Position numbers and translations under genes: made by a program. A stretch of 47,556 nucleotides of DNA, taken from NCBI GenBank assembly GCA_018432925.1, contig JAHDSC010000088.1, positions 1 through 47,556 of the forward strand, in the 5' to 3' direction. Positions 18,234 to 28,909 of the stretch are shown in pieces (the first letter of the stretch is position 1; each line of letters opens with the position of its first letter). The DNA is from Desulfobacterales bacterium. GTDB taxonomy: Bacteria > Desulfobacterota > Desulfobacteria > Desulfobacterales > JAHDSC01. Below the pieces are notes generated by a model, which did not search any database, was not told where the DNA came from, and was given only the letters and a program-made list of their open reading frames with translations.

Positions 18234-19457
18234 TTACTTCCTGTTTATTGAGGCTGATACATTATCCGGAGATTTTTTCTGGCCGGCCTGTGAAATTCTT
18301 TTTTGAAACTCACAAGCCACCCGCGTAGTTACGGAAATGCAGGTTGCGGTATTTTTGATAAAATTTTTGAAGGTTGCGGAAAGCCGTTCATGTTCATCCT
18401 CCAGTTTATCCGATTCCATCAGGGTTGCCTTAAGGTTTTCAGATGCAAAAACCGATGCAGAATAAGGCTCATGTCCCATATCGAGGAATGGAACACGGCC
18501 AAAAAAATCTCCTTCATAAAGCGTGGCCAAAGGAACATAGCCATCATCTGTTTTTCGAACAATAAAGGCCTCACCCCGTGAAACAGTGAACATCTTGTCT
18601 TCGTTTTCACCCTGCTGAATCAGAGGGGTCCTTCCTTTGATAAATGCATCTAGAGCGTTGTTTTTTTGCCATAGCTCCGTCGCCCATTCGGTTACCTGTG
18701 TTAAGCGCTTGTTGAGACTGAGAACGAATCCCCTGAACTCGGAAGATATACGTGCAAATTCCTTTGCCAGGCGCTGCGAATCCAGCACTCCCAGCTGGAC
18801 ATTGCTTGCCGCTCTGACGGAAGCACTTCGTGCGTTGCTTTGCATTAAAAAGGAGGCAATACTTCCGATAAAGGACCCATCGGTTAGTTTGAGTATCGTC
18901 AGGGGCCCTTGAGGGGTCTCCTTAATAATATCCACCGTTCCTTCGAGTATGACCCATATCCACCCCCCATGTTTTCCTTCTTGAACGATTTGTTGTCCCT
19001 CGATGAATTCTTCTTCATCAACCACATACATGTAATCAACAAGCGGTCCTCTTATGATTGGAACGGAAGTGGATGCCCCGGATGAATCCAATGATATTTT
19101 GTCAAATGATGTCGGGCCCAACTTTTCGATCAGGCCATCGTCCAGCATTCTTAAGCCATCCAGAATGATTTCCATCCGGCTTTTTTGGATCACCTTGGCA
19201 ATATCGACACGGTCTCGGGTGAAATCAAACTCTCCTTCTGTCCATCCAAAAAGAGCGTAAACCGCATCTATTCCGGCTAATGAGCCGCATGAAGCATTTG
19301 CAGGGTTGCCGTTGACGATATGAATAAGCCCTTGTTCATTTGCGTAAGGGCTTGTTACACGTAAAATGCCTGTCACTCCATTCGTCCCGAGGAGTTGAAG
19401 CAGATCCGCAAGATTAAGGAAATTAAGATTTCCGGCGAGAACCGTTTTGCTCTTCAT
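18234..19457 (-). CDS. PATAN (DUF4388) protein with two cyclic-nucleotide-binding domains
   Basis: A 407-residue soluble protein. The N-terminal PATAN/DUF4388 domain (residues 8-100) has NLADLLQLLGTNGVTGILRV and FGWTEGEFDF. Two cNMP-type beta-barrels follow, near residues 145-240 (IVQEGKHGGWIWVILEGTV, DGSFIGSIASF) and 265-355 (LIQQGENEDKMFTVSRGEA, EGDFFGRVPFL). PATAN domains are common partners of small GTPases and response regulators in delta-proteobacteria. It sits 12 nt behind mglA, which supports a GTPase-effector pair. Nucleotide specificity cannot be read. Confidence 0.85.
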   Translation of the reverse strand: MKSKTVLAGNLNFLNLADLLQLLGTNGVTGILRVTSPYANEQGLIHIVNGNPANASCGSLAGIDAVYALFGWTEGEFDFTRDRVDIAKVIQKSRMEIILDGLRMLDDGLIEKLGPTSFDKISLDSSGASTSVPIIRGPLVDYMYVVDEEEFIEGQQIVQEGKHGGWIWVILEGTVDIIKETPQGPLTILKLTDGSFIGSIASFLMQSNARSASVRAASNVQLGVLDSQRLAKEFARISSEFRGFVLSLNKRLTQVTEWATELWQKNNALDAFIKGRTPLIQQGENEDKMFTVSRGEAFIVRKTDDGYVPLATLYEGDFFGRVPFLDMGHEPYSASVFASENLKATLMESDKLEDEHERLSATFKNFIKNTATCISVTTRVACEFQKRISQAGQKKSPDNVSASINRK

Positions 19458-19469
19458 ACGTGCTATAAA

Positions 19470-20084
19470 TTACTTTGCCCATTGGAACTGCTTCTGTAGG
19501 GATTGTAAAGTTAACATCAAGCATTCTTTTAATGACACTCCGACCCCTTGCCCGGTGACGGCACTGGCTTGAAATGCGGGAACTTTCAATTGGCGGTTTA
19601 AATCTCTTTCCATTTTCTCTACAGTCATCAGGGGGATACCCTGCTGGGCAAGGTCTCGTTTATTATATTGCATGACCAGCGGCATTTTAAAAATATTCAT
19701 TTCGTAATCTCTTAAGTTTTCCTGAAGATCTTTGAGCGACAACAAGTTTTTTTCGCGTCGTACTTCAAGTGAGTCGGCGACGAACACAATTCCGTCAACT
19801 CCTTTCAATACCAGTTTCCGTGTAGACTGATACTGAACCTGACCTGGAACGGTGTACAGCTGAACCCGAACGTCGCATCCTTTAATTTTGCCCAAGCCCA
19901 TCGGAAGAAAATCAAAAAACAGGGTTCTGTCACCTTCTGTATTGATTGAGACCATTTCGCCGGATACCTGTTTTTTAAAGGTCTTGAAGATATATTCAAG
20001 ATTTGTTGTCTTGCCGCATCTGCCGGGTCCGTAATATACGATTTTGCATTCGATCTCCCGTTTCTTTAAATTAAAAATAGCCAT
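19470..20084 (-). CDS. mglA: MglA-family small GTPase
   Basis: A 204-residue Ras-like GTPase. The P-loop is GPGRCGKTT (residues 19-27). The switch region has the MglA-type TEGDRTLFFDFLPM, and G3 is replaced by YTVPGQVQY as usual in MglA. NKRDL is the base-specificity motif. In Myxococcus MglA sets cell polarity with MglB; no mglB is present here. The PATAN/cNMP and PilZ proteins follow directly, which suggests a polarity or motility module linked to second messengers. Confidence 0.92.
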   Translation of the reverse strand: MAIFNLKKREIECKIVYYGPGRCGKTTNLEYIFKTFKKQVSGEMVSINTEGDRTLFFDFLPMGLGKIKGCDVRVQLYTVPGQVQYQSTRKLVLKGVDGIVFVADSLEVRREKNLLSLKDLQENLRDYEMNIFKMPLVMQYNKRDLAQQGIPLMTVEKMERDLNRQLKVPAFQASAVTGQGVGVSLKECLMLTLQSLQKQFQWAK

Positions 20085-20430
20085 TCAATTTACTCCAAGC
20101 CAAAAATTTCAACACCCGGATGTTTTTTTTTTGTAACGCTTCCTCGCCGGATTAAAAAAATGATATCATCCTATTATTGACGGTCCCGCAGATAGTCGGA
20201 TAGGAGAGGGAAAAGCAAAAAGTTTCAATTTCCAAGGCCATGAATCCAGAGACGTGAGCCCTGCTTAAACACGCGCCGAACGAATTTATCCAGCTAAAAA
20301 ATAATCCATTTAATTTTGTTTTATGCATGAAACGCCTCTGACGAACGCTGCTTGTTGAAATTAACGCTGTTCATTTAACAGGACAGAACCTTAAGCGCAA
20401 CGTATAAATCATTTTTTTATGAGGCCGTAA
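20085..20430. other. 345-nt gap upstream of mglA
   Basis: No gene or convincing hairpin. It must carry the promoter of the mglA-purC transcript, but no consensus pair is obvious on the minus strand. Confidence 0.4.
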
Positions 20431-21354
20431 TTATTTGCTTACAATTTTAATGTCCAGGCTGTAATCCCCCCGTTTGGGCCCTGATTCAATTTTCGTTTTT
20501 GCGGAAACAATCCCCTTTCCCTTAAATATGGCAATGGGAGAATAAAATTGTATATCGTTTAATGTGACCCCTACCTTCAAGTTTTCAATTAACTCCTTTT
20601 CCTTGTCCGAAATCAACAAACTGATCACATTTCCGGATTGAAAACTGACATCAAATTCAATGATTTTTCCCCCCCCGGATGCATCATTCAATGTTATCGT
20701 CACGGAACTGATATCTAGAAATTCATCTTCCGCCATCTGACTGGGCTCAAAGTCATATTCTTCGATATTCTCCTCTGCATGCTCCTCTCCATGTGGCAGG
20801 GTGACAGGATGCCCCTTTTTCTCCAGAACGTTTTCAAGGAAAAAACGCACTTTCCCCAAATCTTCCGCTGGGAAAAGTCCGCTTTTTAACCATTGTTCAT
20901 ATTGACGGATCGCATCTTCCGTCAAATTGAGGGCTAAATGACAACGGATAATATTTTTTGCGGCAACAATTCGAAACGCGTCTTTTTTCAATAATTCATT
21001 AAACTCCTTGATCGCTCCCTCGAATTGGCCGAACTTGGCCAGGGCAATAGCGCCCTCAAGCGCGGCTTCGTCCTTGTCATCTGAAAAAGCGAATTTGTTT
21101 TTTATGACATCCTGAACCTTTGATGACATCTGAGGGGAAGAAGGAGATTTATTAATTTTTTCAATAAGATCGTCGATAGAATGAATTTTTTTTGAAATGC
21201 TGTCTATGAGATCTTTTTTATTTTTAATTTGTTCGTTTTTTTGGATTAATTCCGCTGCATTATTATACCTTTTTTTTGACTCATCGAATAATCCCTGGGA
21301 TCGATAAATCTCCGCTTCCTGCAACAGGGATTTAATCCGGTTTTTTATTTCCAT
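20431..21354 (-). CDS. TPR-like protein with C-terminal PilZ-like beta domain
   Basis: A 307-residue soluble protein. The N-terminal helical hairpin (LLQEAEIYRSQGLFDESKKR) and the central repeats (AIALAKFGQFEGAIKEFNEL, IRCHLALNLTEDAIRQYEQW) are TPR-like. An acidic linker (about 190-210) joins a beta-rich domain with VSFQSGNVISLLI and GPKRGDYSLDIKIVS. That domain may be PilZ-like but lacks the RxxxR motif. It lies upstream of mglA on the same strand. I infer an adaptor role in the same signalling module. Confidence 0.7.
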   Translation of the reverse strand: MEIKNRIKSLLQEAEIYRSQGLFDESKKRYNNAAELIQKNEQIKNKKDLIDSISKKIHSIDDLIEKINKSPSSPQMSSKVQDVIKNKFAFSDDKDEAALEGAIALAKFGQFEGAIKEFNELLKKDAFRIVAAKNIIRCHLALNLTEDAIRQYEQWLKSGLFPAEDLGKVRFFLENVLEKKGHPVTLPHGEEHAEENIEEYDFEPSQMAEDEFLDISSVTITLNDASGGGKIIEFDVSFQSGNVISLLISDKEKELIENLKVGVTLNDIQFYSPIAIFKGKGIVSAKTKIESGPKRGDYSLDIKIVSK

Positions 21355-21642
21355 ATATTACCTCGCAACCTTATTATCGAATTGCCACTGAAAACAAGAC
21401 GGTTTTGAGCCGCGACAGCAAGCGCATTCCCCGCAGCAGTGGTTTGTGCGCAAATCGAAGAATCGATCAAAAGCCCTTACGGTCTAAAATTCCCCGCTGC
21501 CTCCAGGAGGGATTCTCTAATTTAAAACTCGAAAAAATACGATCGGGGCTGCCATAACTTTTTGAATCGACACAAACTAATTAATTCTTTAAAATTATCT
21601 TTTCTTTTAGGTAAAGTCAATATTTGAGAAACATAAAAAGTG

Positions 21643-21671
21643 TTGACATTAAACGAATTTATGATACTAAT
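21643..21671 (+). promoter_or_regulatory. probable mdh promoter
   Basis: TTGACA at 21643-21648 is followed after 16-17 bp by a weak -10 (TACTAA/ACTAAT, 21665-21671). It lies about 65 nt before the mdh ATG and is the only good -35 in this gap. Confidence 0.45.
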
Positions 21672-21734
21672 TTTTTGCAAATAATCCGAAAAATCGTTTT
21701 ATGTTATAACCCATCAACTGATAAGGAGAATGCT

Positions 21735-22670
21735 ATGGAAAAGAAAGTAAGCGTAATCGGAGCCGGAATGGTTGGGGGTACGTGTGCCCAACGGCTGGCT
21801 GAAAAAGAGTTGTGCGATGTGGTCTTGGTTGACATTATTGACGGATTGCCGGAAGGAAAGGCCCTTGATCTGGCTGAAGCCGCTCCGGTCGAAAAGCATG
21901 ACGCCCATATTACAGGATCCTCCAAGGGATATGCAGCCACTGCGGGATCCGATATCATCATCATCACCTCGGGTGTGCCGAGAAAACCGGGGATGAGCCG
22001 TGACGATCTTCTGGCAATCAACTCCAAAATCATGAAAGATGTTGTAAGTAAAGTCGCGAAAGAGTCTCCGAATGCTATCCTTATCATTGTCGCCAATCCT
22101 CTGGATGCCATGTGCCACGTGGCGTTCGAAACAAGCGGATTCCCAAAGAACCGTGTCATGGGCATGGCCGGTGCGCTTGACTCTGCCCGGTTTAGATATT
22201 TTATTGCCGAAGAACTGAAAGTATCGGTAGAAAACACCAATGCCTTTGTTCTTGGCGGTCATGGCGATACAATGGTTCCGCTACCCCGTTATTCGACGGT
22301 TGCCGGTGTTCCAATCACCGAACTGATGCCGAAAGAACGAATTGATGCCCTCTGCGAAAGAACTGCCAAGGGCGGTGGAGAAATCGTCAGCCTGCTGAAG
22401 ACGGGTAGTGCCTTTTTTGCTACCGCCTCCGGAGCCGTACAAATGGCCGAAGCCATCCTGAAAGATAAGAAATTGATCGTACCCTGCGCAACTTATCTTG
22501 AGGGTGAATACGGAATCAACAATCTTTTTGTAGGCGTACCGGTAAAACTGGGTAAAAATGGCGTAGAGGAAGTGATGCAGATCAAGTTGACGCCGGAAGA
22601 AGATGCGGCCCTCAAGAAATCGGCCGCCGCCGTTCAGGAACTCGTGGATGCCATGAAAAAGCTTGGTTAG
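21735..22670 (+). CDS. mdh: malate dehydrogenase (LDH-like type)
   Basis: A 311-residue NAD-dependent enzyme that interconverts malate and oxaloacetate. Residues 1-14 carry the Rossmann GAGMVGG. The substrate loop [15 protein letters not shown] has arginine at the specificity position, as in malate rather than lactate enzymes. NPLDAM and the catalytic His in [11 protein letters not shown] follow. The frame is open further upstream, but AAGGAGA 6 nt before the ATG at 21735 fixes the start. The gene is monocistronic, with its own promoter and a strong terminator. Confidence 0.95.
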   Translation: MEKKVSVIGAGMVGGTCAQRLAEKELCDVVLVDIIDGLPEGKALDLAEAAPVEKHDAHITGSSKGYAATAGSDIIIITSGVPRKPGMSRDDLLAINSKIMKDVVSKVAKESPNAILIIVANPLDAMCHVAFETSGFPKNRVMGMAGALDSARFRYFIAEELKVSVENTNAFVLGGHGDTMVPLPRYSTVAGVPITELMPKERIDALCERTAKGGGEIVSLLKTGSAFFATASGAVQMAEAILKDKKLIVPCATYLEGEYGINNLFVGVPVKLGKNGVEEVMQIKLTPEEDAALKKSAAAVQELVDAMKKLG

Positions 22671-22702
22671 GATATGCATTTTTAATACCCTTCCCATTCA
22701 AT

Positions 22703-22748
22703 CCGGGCAGTATGGTCATCGACTTGATCATCACTGCCCGGTTTTTTT
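22703..22748 (+). terminator. rho-independent terminator of mdh
   Basis: CCGGGCAGT (22703-22711) pairs with ACTGCCCGG (22733-22741) and is followed by TTTTTTT. Confidence 0.9.
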
Positions 22749-22798
22749 CGAATATATCCGACCACTTCAAACCTGTTGCATTTTTGGCGGAAAGGAGA

Positions 22799-24649
22799 CT
22801 AATCCGTTTCGGATAACAATCCGTTCCGGACGGATTCGGCCAGTTTCTGATTCATCCCGGGCATGGAGCACAATTCTTCGATTGTGGCGGCACGAATCTT
22901 TTTTATGCTTCCAAAATGTTTGAGAAGCATCGATTTTCTCTTTTTACCGATCCCCGGAATCGTATCAAGGATAGATCGCATTGACGAACCGGTTCGACGC
23001 TTTCGATGAAAAGTAATGGCGAAACGGTGCGCTTCATCTCGTATTCTTTGCAGAAAAAGAAGAAGATCCTCTGCCCTGCCCATATTTAAAGGATTGGTTC
23101 TTCCTTTTTTATAAATCTTGTCTTGGGTCTCCCCCTTTTTTTCGTCTTTTTTGGCAATCCCGATAAGCTCGAAGTTTCCTTCCAAATTCAAATCCCTCAT
23201 AACGGATACGGCGATATTCAGTTGGCCTTTGCCGCCGTCGACCATCAACAAATCCGGATAGGGTTTTGACTGTTCTCCTTTGCCGTAACGTCTCTTCAGA
23301 ACCTCGGCCATATATGCATAGTCGTTTTGCTGAGCGACCGTTTGAATTTTATATCTCCGGTAGGAAGACTTGTCCGGTTTTCCATCAACAAAGGCAACGA
23401 TGGCCGCCACAGGCTCGGTGCCCGAAATGTTGGAGTTGTCTAAACATTCAATACGTACGGGTACCCGATCCATCTTCAACTGCCCCTGGAGTCGAAAAAG
23501 AATATTGGTACGCGTTGCATTGGAAGCAATCAGGTCTCTGAGTCTGTTTTTGGCGTTATGGTTTGCCATTCTAACCAGGCGTATTTTTTCACTTCTTTTC
23601 GGCTGAATGATATTTACCTTTGTACCTTTGATACTTTTCAACCACCCCTCAAGAATATTCGCATCTTCAGGAAAGACCGGTACCAGAATCTCTTCCGGAA
23701 CAAAGTGCGCTTTTTCATAATATTGCCCGATAAATGTGCCGATCATTTCGGCATCGGTAGATATCGTTTCTGCAAAACTGAAATCCCGAGTTCCCAGAAG
23801 ATATCCTCCTCGAATAAAAAGCAACATGAGCAGAGAGATTTCATCGCTCCTAGCGATGCCGATAACATCTCTGTCTTTAAAATCGGTTGTTACCGAAACC
23901 TGTTTTTCAAGTGTTTTTTCAAGGGCGAACATCTTATCTCTTAAAACCGCCGCCCGCTCATAGTCTCGCATCTTTGCGGTCGTTATCATGTTCTTTTTTA
24001 TTTTTTGAATCAACTCGGGGGTTCTTCCTTTCAAAAAAAGAACCGCATCCTTTACCATTTCATTGTATTCGGCTTTATCCACTTTCAAACAGCATGGGGC
24101 CAAGCAGAAACCCATCTGGTAATTCAGGCAGGGTCGGGTTCGGTTTTTAAAATTTTTTGTCTTGCATCTGCGAAGCTTGAAAGTTTGGTAAATAATTTGA
24201 AGGGTCTCGCGAACCGCATGAGAAGATGCAAAGGGGCCGAAATACAGGGCGCCGTCATTTTCCGTTTTTCGTACGATACAAAGGTTAGGATACGGACTTT
24301 TGATATCCAGGCGCAGGGAAGGATACCGTTTATCATCTTTCAAAATTACGTTATATCTGGGCCGGAAGCGTTTTATCAGATTGGATTCGAGTATCAGGGC
24401 GTCTTTTTCACTGTCGGTGACAATCGTTTCAAAAGAGGAGACTCTTCTAACCAATACCTGAGTTTTCATATTCATTTGTCCGGTATCACCGAAATAAGAG
24501 GAGAGCCGCTTTTTTAAATTTCTGGCTTTGCCGATATAGATGACCTTTCCATCGACATTCTTCATAAGGTAGACACCGGGGTCGGAGGGAGCAGCGGATA
24601 CTTTATCCTGGAGGTCGGATAGGGTTTTGATGTCTGTTTGTGTGTCCAT
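22799..24649 (-). CDS. uvrC: excinuclease ABC subunit C
   Basis: A 616-residue dual-incision nuclease of nucleotide excision repair. The N-terminal GIY-YIG domain has GVYLMK, VIYIG and R43. A UVR motif lies near residues 205-240, followed by the RNase H-like nuclease with RIECLDNSNISGTEPVA and PDLLMVDGGKGQLN. A C-terminal helix-hairpin-helix has SILDTIPGIGKKRKSMLLKH. The length is complete. It is last in the series ispF, cysS, uvrB, uvrC and lies 95 nt behind uvrB. Confidence 0.96.
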   Translation of the reverse strand: MDTQTDIKTLSDLQDKVSAAPSDPGVYLMKNVDGKVIYIGKARNLKKRLSSYFGDTGQMNMKTQVLVRRVSSFETIVTDSEKDALILESNLIKRFRPRYNVILKDDKRYPSLRLDIKSPYPNLCIVRKTENDGALYFGPFASSHAVRETLQIIYQTFKLRRCKTKNFKNRTRPCLNYQMGFCLAPCCLKVDKAEYNEMVKDAVLFLKGRTPELIQKIKKNMITTAKMRDYERAAVLRDKMFALEKTLEKQVSVTTDFKDRDVIGIARSDEISLLMLLFIRGGYLLGTRDFSFAETISTDAEMIGTFIGQYYEKAHFVPEEILVPVFPEDANILEGWLKSIKGTKVNIIQPKRSEKIRLVRMANHNAKNRLRDLIASNATRTNILFRLQGQLKMDRVPVRIECLDNSNISGTEPVAAIVAFVDGKPDKSSYRRYKIQTVAQQNDYAYMAEVLKRRYGKGEQSKPYPDLLMVDGGKGQLNIAVSVMRDLNLEGNFELIGIAKKDEKKGETQDKIYKKGRTNPLNMGRAEDLLLFLQRIRDEAHRFAITFHRKRRTGSSMRSILDTIPGIGKKRKSMLLKHFGSIKKIRAATIEELCSMPGMNQKLAESVRNGLLSETD

Positions 24650-24743
24650 CGATGATTTGATAAAAGCAGGTATCTTTTTATGCAGTTTTCCGGGAAATAA
24701 GGGTTTTGATTATGCTTGATCGACATCGTTTCGCATCTGATTT

Positions 24744-26738
24744 TCACGACTCGAAGACCATCTTTTTTTTCAAATCCTTGATCCGGTCACGAAGTTCCGC
24801 AGCCTTTTCAAATTCAAGATCTCCGGCAGCCCGATCCATTTCTTTTTCCAAATTCCTTATCATGTCGCTTACATTGTCCCAAGACCCGTATTGGGACAGA
24901 GGTTCGGAAACCTTATCGACCGTCACATAGTCCGTTTCATATATGGATTCGAACACGGAGATAATATCTTTTTCTATGGTCACCGGTGTAATATGATGCT
25001 TTTGATTATAAAATTCCTGAATTTTTCTGCGCCGGTTTGTTTCGTCAATCGCCCGCTTCATCGATTTTGTTACATGATCCGCATACATGATTACCATACC
25101 CTTTACATTTCGGGAGGCACGACCGCATGTTTGAACCAGCGATCTCTCCGAACGGAGGAACCCCTCTTTGTCGGCATCAAGTATGGCGACCAGTGAAACT
25201 TCCGGGATATCGAGACCTTCCCTCAGAAGATTGATACCAATGAGGACATCAAACTTACCCATTCTGAGATCTCGAATGATGTCCATCCGTTCCAACGTGC
25301 TTATATCTGAATGCAGATAGCGCACCTTAACACCCAAGTCCGCGTAATATTCGGTCAAATCTTCCGCCATTCGTTTCGTCAAGGTGGTTACAAGGACTCT
25401 TTCGTTGTTTTTTTTGCGAATCAAAATTTCTTCAAAAAGATCGTCAACCTGATTTTCCGCCCTTCGAACATCGATCGTAGGATCCAAGAGACCGGTTGGC
25501 CGAACAATTTGTTCGACCAGTCCGTTTTCGCCTTGCTTCAGTTCATACTGCCCAGGTGTTGCCGAGACATATACGACCTGCCTCACTCTTGATTCGAATT
25601 CCTCAAACTTCAGCGGTCGATTATCTAACGCGGATGGAAGCCGGAACCCATATTCAACCAGAACTTCTTTTCTTGATCGGTCTCCTTCATACATGGCGTG
25701 GAGCTGGGGCACTGTGATATGGCTTTCGTCGATAATCAGCAGATAATCTTCCGGAAAATAATCCAGCAGGGTAGGCGGAGGTTCTCCAGGCCTTCTTCCC
25801 GTCAGATGTCGTGAATAATTCTCGATTCCGTTACAATAGCCAAGTTCCTGGATCATTTCTAAATCAAAATGAGTTCTTTCTTCGATACGTTGAGCCTCTA
25901 TCAGCTTGTTTTCATTTCGGAAATAATCAATCCGTTTCTTTAATTCCCCGACAATGGATTCTGCCGCTTTTTTCAGAGTGGTTTTCTGCGTTACATAATG
26001 GCTGGCGGGATACAGGGTGGCGTGTTTCAAACGTTTCATCATACCGCCTTTCAGCGGATCGATTTCTGAAATGGATTCAATCTGATCCCCGAAAAATTCA
26101 ACCCGAACCGCTTTGTCCTCTTCATATGCCGGAAATATCTCAACGCGGTCTCCTCTAACCCTGAAAACTCCCCGGTGAAAATCGATATCGTTTCGCTCGT
26201 AGTGCATGGCAACGAGATCGAAAAGAAATTTATCTCGGACCATCTCCATATGGTTTTCAATATGAATACGCATGGAAAAGTAATCTTCCGGTGCACCCAG
26301 TCCAAATATGCATGACACGCTTGCAACCACAATCACATCTCTGCGTGAAAGCACGGAGCGTGTCGCGGAATGGCGAAGTTTATCAATCATTTCATTTATG
26401 GAGGAATCTTTTTGGATATAGGTGTCACTGGATGGAATATACGCTTCCGGCTGATAGTAATCGTAATAACTTACAAAAAATTCTACCGCGTTTTCGGGGA
26501 AGAGTATTCTGAATTCACTGTAAAGCTGAGCGGCGAGAGTTTTATTCGGCGCAATAACCAGCGCGGGTTTATTAACTCTTGCAACAACATGTGCCATGGT
26601 AAAGGTTTTTCCGGACCCTGTAACTCCTAAAAGCACATGATGCTTTTCTCCGGACAAAATATTGTCGCTAAGTTTTTGTATCGCCTCGGGTTGGTCACCT
26701 TTTGGAGAATAATTTGATATCAGGTTAAATAAAGACAT
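24744..26738 (-). CDS. uvrB: excinuclease ABC subunit B
   Basis: A 664-residue damage-verification helicase. Walker A is GVTGSGKT (residues 38-45). The tyrosine-rich beta-hairpin ([12 protein letters not shown]) clamps [13 protein letters not shown] is the DEAD-box equivalent and [10 protein letters not shown] is motif VI. The C-terminal UVR motif that contacts UvrC is [13 protein letters not shown]. The length is normal. Adjacency to uvrC keeps the two interacting partners together. Confidence 0.96.
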   Translation of the reverse strand: MSLFNLISNYSPKGDQPEAIQKLSDNILSGEKHHVLLGVTGSGKTFTMAHVVARVNKPALVIAPNKTLAAQLYSEFRILFPENAVEFFVSYYDYYQPEAYIPSSDTYIQKDSSINEMIDKLRHSATRSVLSRRDVIVVASVSCIFGLGAPEDYFSMRIHIENHMEMVRDKFLFDLVAMHYERNDIDFHRGVFRVRGDRVEIFPAYEEDKAVRVEFFGDQIESISEIDPLKGGMMKRLKHATLYPASHYVTQKTTLKKAAESIVGELKKRIDYFRNENKLIEAQRIEERTHFDLEMIQELGYCNGIENYSRHLTGRRPGEPPPTLLDYFPEDYLLIIDESHITVPQLHAMYEGDRSRKEVLVEYGFRLPSALDNRPLKFEEFESRVRQVVYVSATPGQYELKQGENGLVEQIVRPTGLLDPTIDVRRAENQVDDLFEEILIRKKNNERVLVTTLTKRMAEDLTEYYADLGVKVRYLHSDISTLERMDIIRDLRMGKFDVLIGINLLREGLDIPEVSLVAILDADKEGFLRSERSLVQTCGRASRNVKGMVIMYADHVTKSMKRAIDETNRRRKIQEFYNQKHHITPVTIEKDIISVFESIYETDYVTVDKVSEPLSQYGSWDNVSDMIRNLEKEMDRAAGDLEFEKAAELRDRIKDLKKKMVFES

Positions 26739-26790
26739 TCAAATTTCGTGTTCAATCTTTTTCATAACCCTGAAAATGCATGGCATCTAT

Positions 26791-28236
26791 TTAATTGCAG
26801 ACCTTCCAGACGGTACCTTCCGGCCGGTCTTCGAGAATGATGTTCATTTCAATAAGGGTTTTTCTGATTTGATCCGCGGTTGCCCAATCTTTCTGTCTTC
26901 TTGCCTTTTCACGCTCTTTAACCATTTTTTCAATCAGCGCAGCATCCGTTGAAGTTTCTTGGAGGCTCTGGTTTTTTTTTCGATCGAAATAGGATTTTGG
27001 AGATTCATAGAGTATTCCAAGAATATCCCCCATTTCCAGAATCTGTGTTCGATATGACAGGATCATTTTTTTTATTTCCGGTGAAATCATATCCTTGTTT
27101 TCATCCATCAAGCGATTCGTATTTCTGACCAAATCAAACAGAATTCCGATTCCGAGTGCCGTATTGAAATCGTCGTCCATCGCTTGGAAAAATTTTTCCT
27201 TGAAGGTATCGTTTTCCGGATGATCGCACGAATCCGAATTCAATCCAAATTTTTCTTCCAGGCGTTCAAGCAGGGCATAAATTTTGTCAAGGCTGACACT
27301 GGCTTCCCCAATTGCTTTCTCGTTGAAATCGATTGGGCTCCGGTAATGATTGGAGAGAAGAAAAAGGCGAACGGATTCCGGATGATAAGATTTAAGGATC
27401 TCCTTGACCGTCATGAAATTTCCAAGTGATTTTGACATCTTTTCCTGATTGATATTGATAAACCCATTGTGAATCCAATACCTCGCAAAGGGTTTGCCGA
27501 AAGCTCCTTCTGATTGTGCGATTTCATTCTCATGATGCGGAAATATCAGGTCCTTTCCTCCGCCGTGGATATCAAGGGTCCTCCCCAAATATTTCGTACT
27601 CATGGCAGAGCACTCAATGTGCCATCCGGGCCGGCCTTTTCCCCATGGACTATTCCAGGCCGGTTCGCCTGGTTTTGCAGATTTCCATAAGGCAAAATCA
27701 AAAGAATTGTGTTTCCTTCGGTCGATTTCCACCCGCGCACCGGCCTCCATATCTTTTAGCTTTCGACCTGAAAGTTTTCCATATTCTTCAAATTGATCAA
27801 CAGAATAAAAAACATCTCCATCCACCAGGTATGCGATGCCCTTTTCAATCAATTTTTCGATCAATCGAATAATCGGATCGATATGATCCGTAGCTTTGGG
27901 TTCTATGGTGGGTCTCTCGACATTCAGCGCATCCATGTCCTCATGGAATTCGCCGATGAATTTTTCAGCAAGCGCTCGGGAATCAACACCCAATTGGTTT
28001 GCTCGATTAATTATTTTGTCATCGATATCCGTAAAATTTCTGACATAGATGAGGTCGAATCCCATTGCTTTGAAATAGCGAGCAATCACATCAAAGACCA
28101 CCGCCGATCTTGCATGTCCAAGATGGCAGGAATCATAGACCGTGGGGCCACAAACATACATCCTCACCTTACCGGCTTCGATAGGCTCAAATGGCTCCTT
28201 TCGCTTGCTTAAGGTGTTATAAATTCGAATCGTCAT
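26791..28236 (-). CDS. cysS: cysteinyl-tRNA synthetase
   Basis: A 481-residue class I synthetase. The zinc ligand Cys29 lies in MYVCGPTVYDS. The HIGH motif is HLGH (38-41), and KMSKS occurs in NQEKMSKSLGNF. HIECSAMS and PHHENEIAQSEG are the other zinc and specificity elements. An earlier ATG at 28251 adds five residues, but GGGAAAG is placed for the ATG at 28236. It lies 53 nt upstream of uvrB. Confidence 0.95.
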   Translation of the reverse strand: MTIRIYNTLSKRKEPFEPIEAGKVRMYVCGPTVYDSCHLGHARSAVVFDVIARYFKAMGFDLIYVRNFTDIDDKIINRANQLGVDSRALAEKFIGEFHEDMDALNVERPTIEPKATDHIDPIIRLIEKLIEKGIAYLVDGDVFYSVDQFEEYGKLSGRKLKDMEAGARVEIDRRKHNSFDFALWKSAKPGEPAWNSPWGKGRPGWHIECSAMSTKYLGRTLDIHGGGKDLIFPHHENEIAQSEGAFGKPFARYWIHNGFININQEKMSKSLGNFMTVKEILKSYHPESVRLFLLSNHYRSPIDFNEKAIGEASVSLDKIYALLERLEEKFGLNSDSCDHPENDTFKEKFFQAMDDDFNTALGIGILFDLVRNTNRLMDENKDMISPEIKKMILSYRTQILEMGDILGILYESPKSYFDRKKNQSLQETSTDAALIEKMVKEREKARRQKDWATADQIRKTLIEMNIILEDRPEGTVWKVCN

Positions 28237-28277
28237 GGCACTTTCCCGCATGCTTTTCTATATATTCAATCCAACCT

Positions 28278-28345
28278 AAAAGTGATTTCAAAACCTGCTT
28301 TCAGTCCCCGGCATTAAAACCCGGCGGAATGTTTTTAAACCCCTT
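28278..28345 (+). repeat. dispersed repeat, partial copy 4
   Basis: AAAAGTGATTTCAAAACCTG at the left end matches the other copies closely; the remainder (CTTTCAGTCCCCGGC and onward) has diverged. It lies between cysS and ispF. Confidence 0.4.
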
Positions 28346-28441
28346 CCAGCAACCTGAAACAACATTAAAAAGTAGCATCTTCCATGAAATACCCGTGCGG
28401 ACATCAAAAAACAAAACAGGGCCCGAAGATTGATGAATTCG

Positions 28442-28909
28442 TCAATTCATCAGAACGATACACATTGCGGCGATCCCCTCCCCTTTTCCAATCAGGCCAA
28501 CACCTTCAGCCGTGGTCGCTTTAATATTGACTTGATCCGGGTTGATTTGAAGTGTCCGTGCAATATTTCTTTTCATTTCTTCTTTATAAGGCGAAAGCCT
28601 TGGTGCTTCAGCAAAGATGGTAGAATCGATATTGTTAACGGAAAATCCCTTTGAACGAATCATTTCATAGGTTACGGCAAGAAGCTTGATGCTGTAAATG
28701 TCTTTAAATTCCGGATCGGTATCCGGAAAATGATAACCGATATCACCCATCCCTGCTGCTCCTAAAACTGCATCGCAAACTGCATGTATAAGTACATCGG
28801 CATCGGAATGCCCTAACAACCCTTTTTCAAATGGGATCTCCACACCGCCTAAAACCAGCCTGCGTCCTTGAACTAATCGATGAATATCATAACCCAAGCC
28901 TATTCGCAT
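28442..28909 (-). CDS. ispF: 2-C-methyl-D-erythritol 2,4-cyclodiphosphate synthase
   Basis: A 155-residue enzyme of the MEP isoprenoid pathway that cyclises CDP-ME-2-phosphate and releases CMP. Metal ligands D8 and H10 (GYDIHRL) and H42 (DVLIHAVCDA) are present, along with LLGHSDAD and GDIGYHFPDTD. It is usually paired with ispD; here it precedes cysS on the same strand by about 190 nt, and ispD is not in the window. Confidence 0.95.
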   Translation of the reverse strand: MRIGLGYDIHRLVQGRRLVLGGVEIPFEKGLLGHSDADVLIHAVCDAVLGAAGMGDIGYHFPDTDPEFKDIYSIKLLAVTYEMIRSKGFSVNNIDSTIFAEAPRLSPYKEEMKRNIARTLQINPDQVNIKATTAEGVGLIGKGEGIAAMCIVLMN

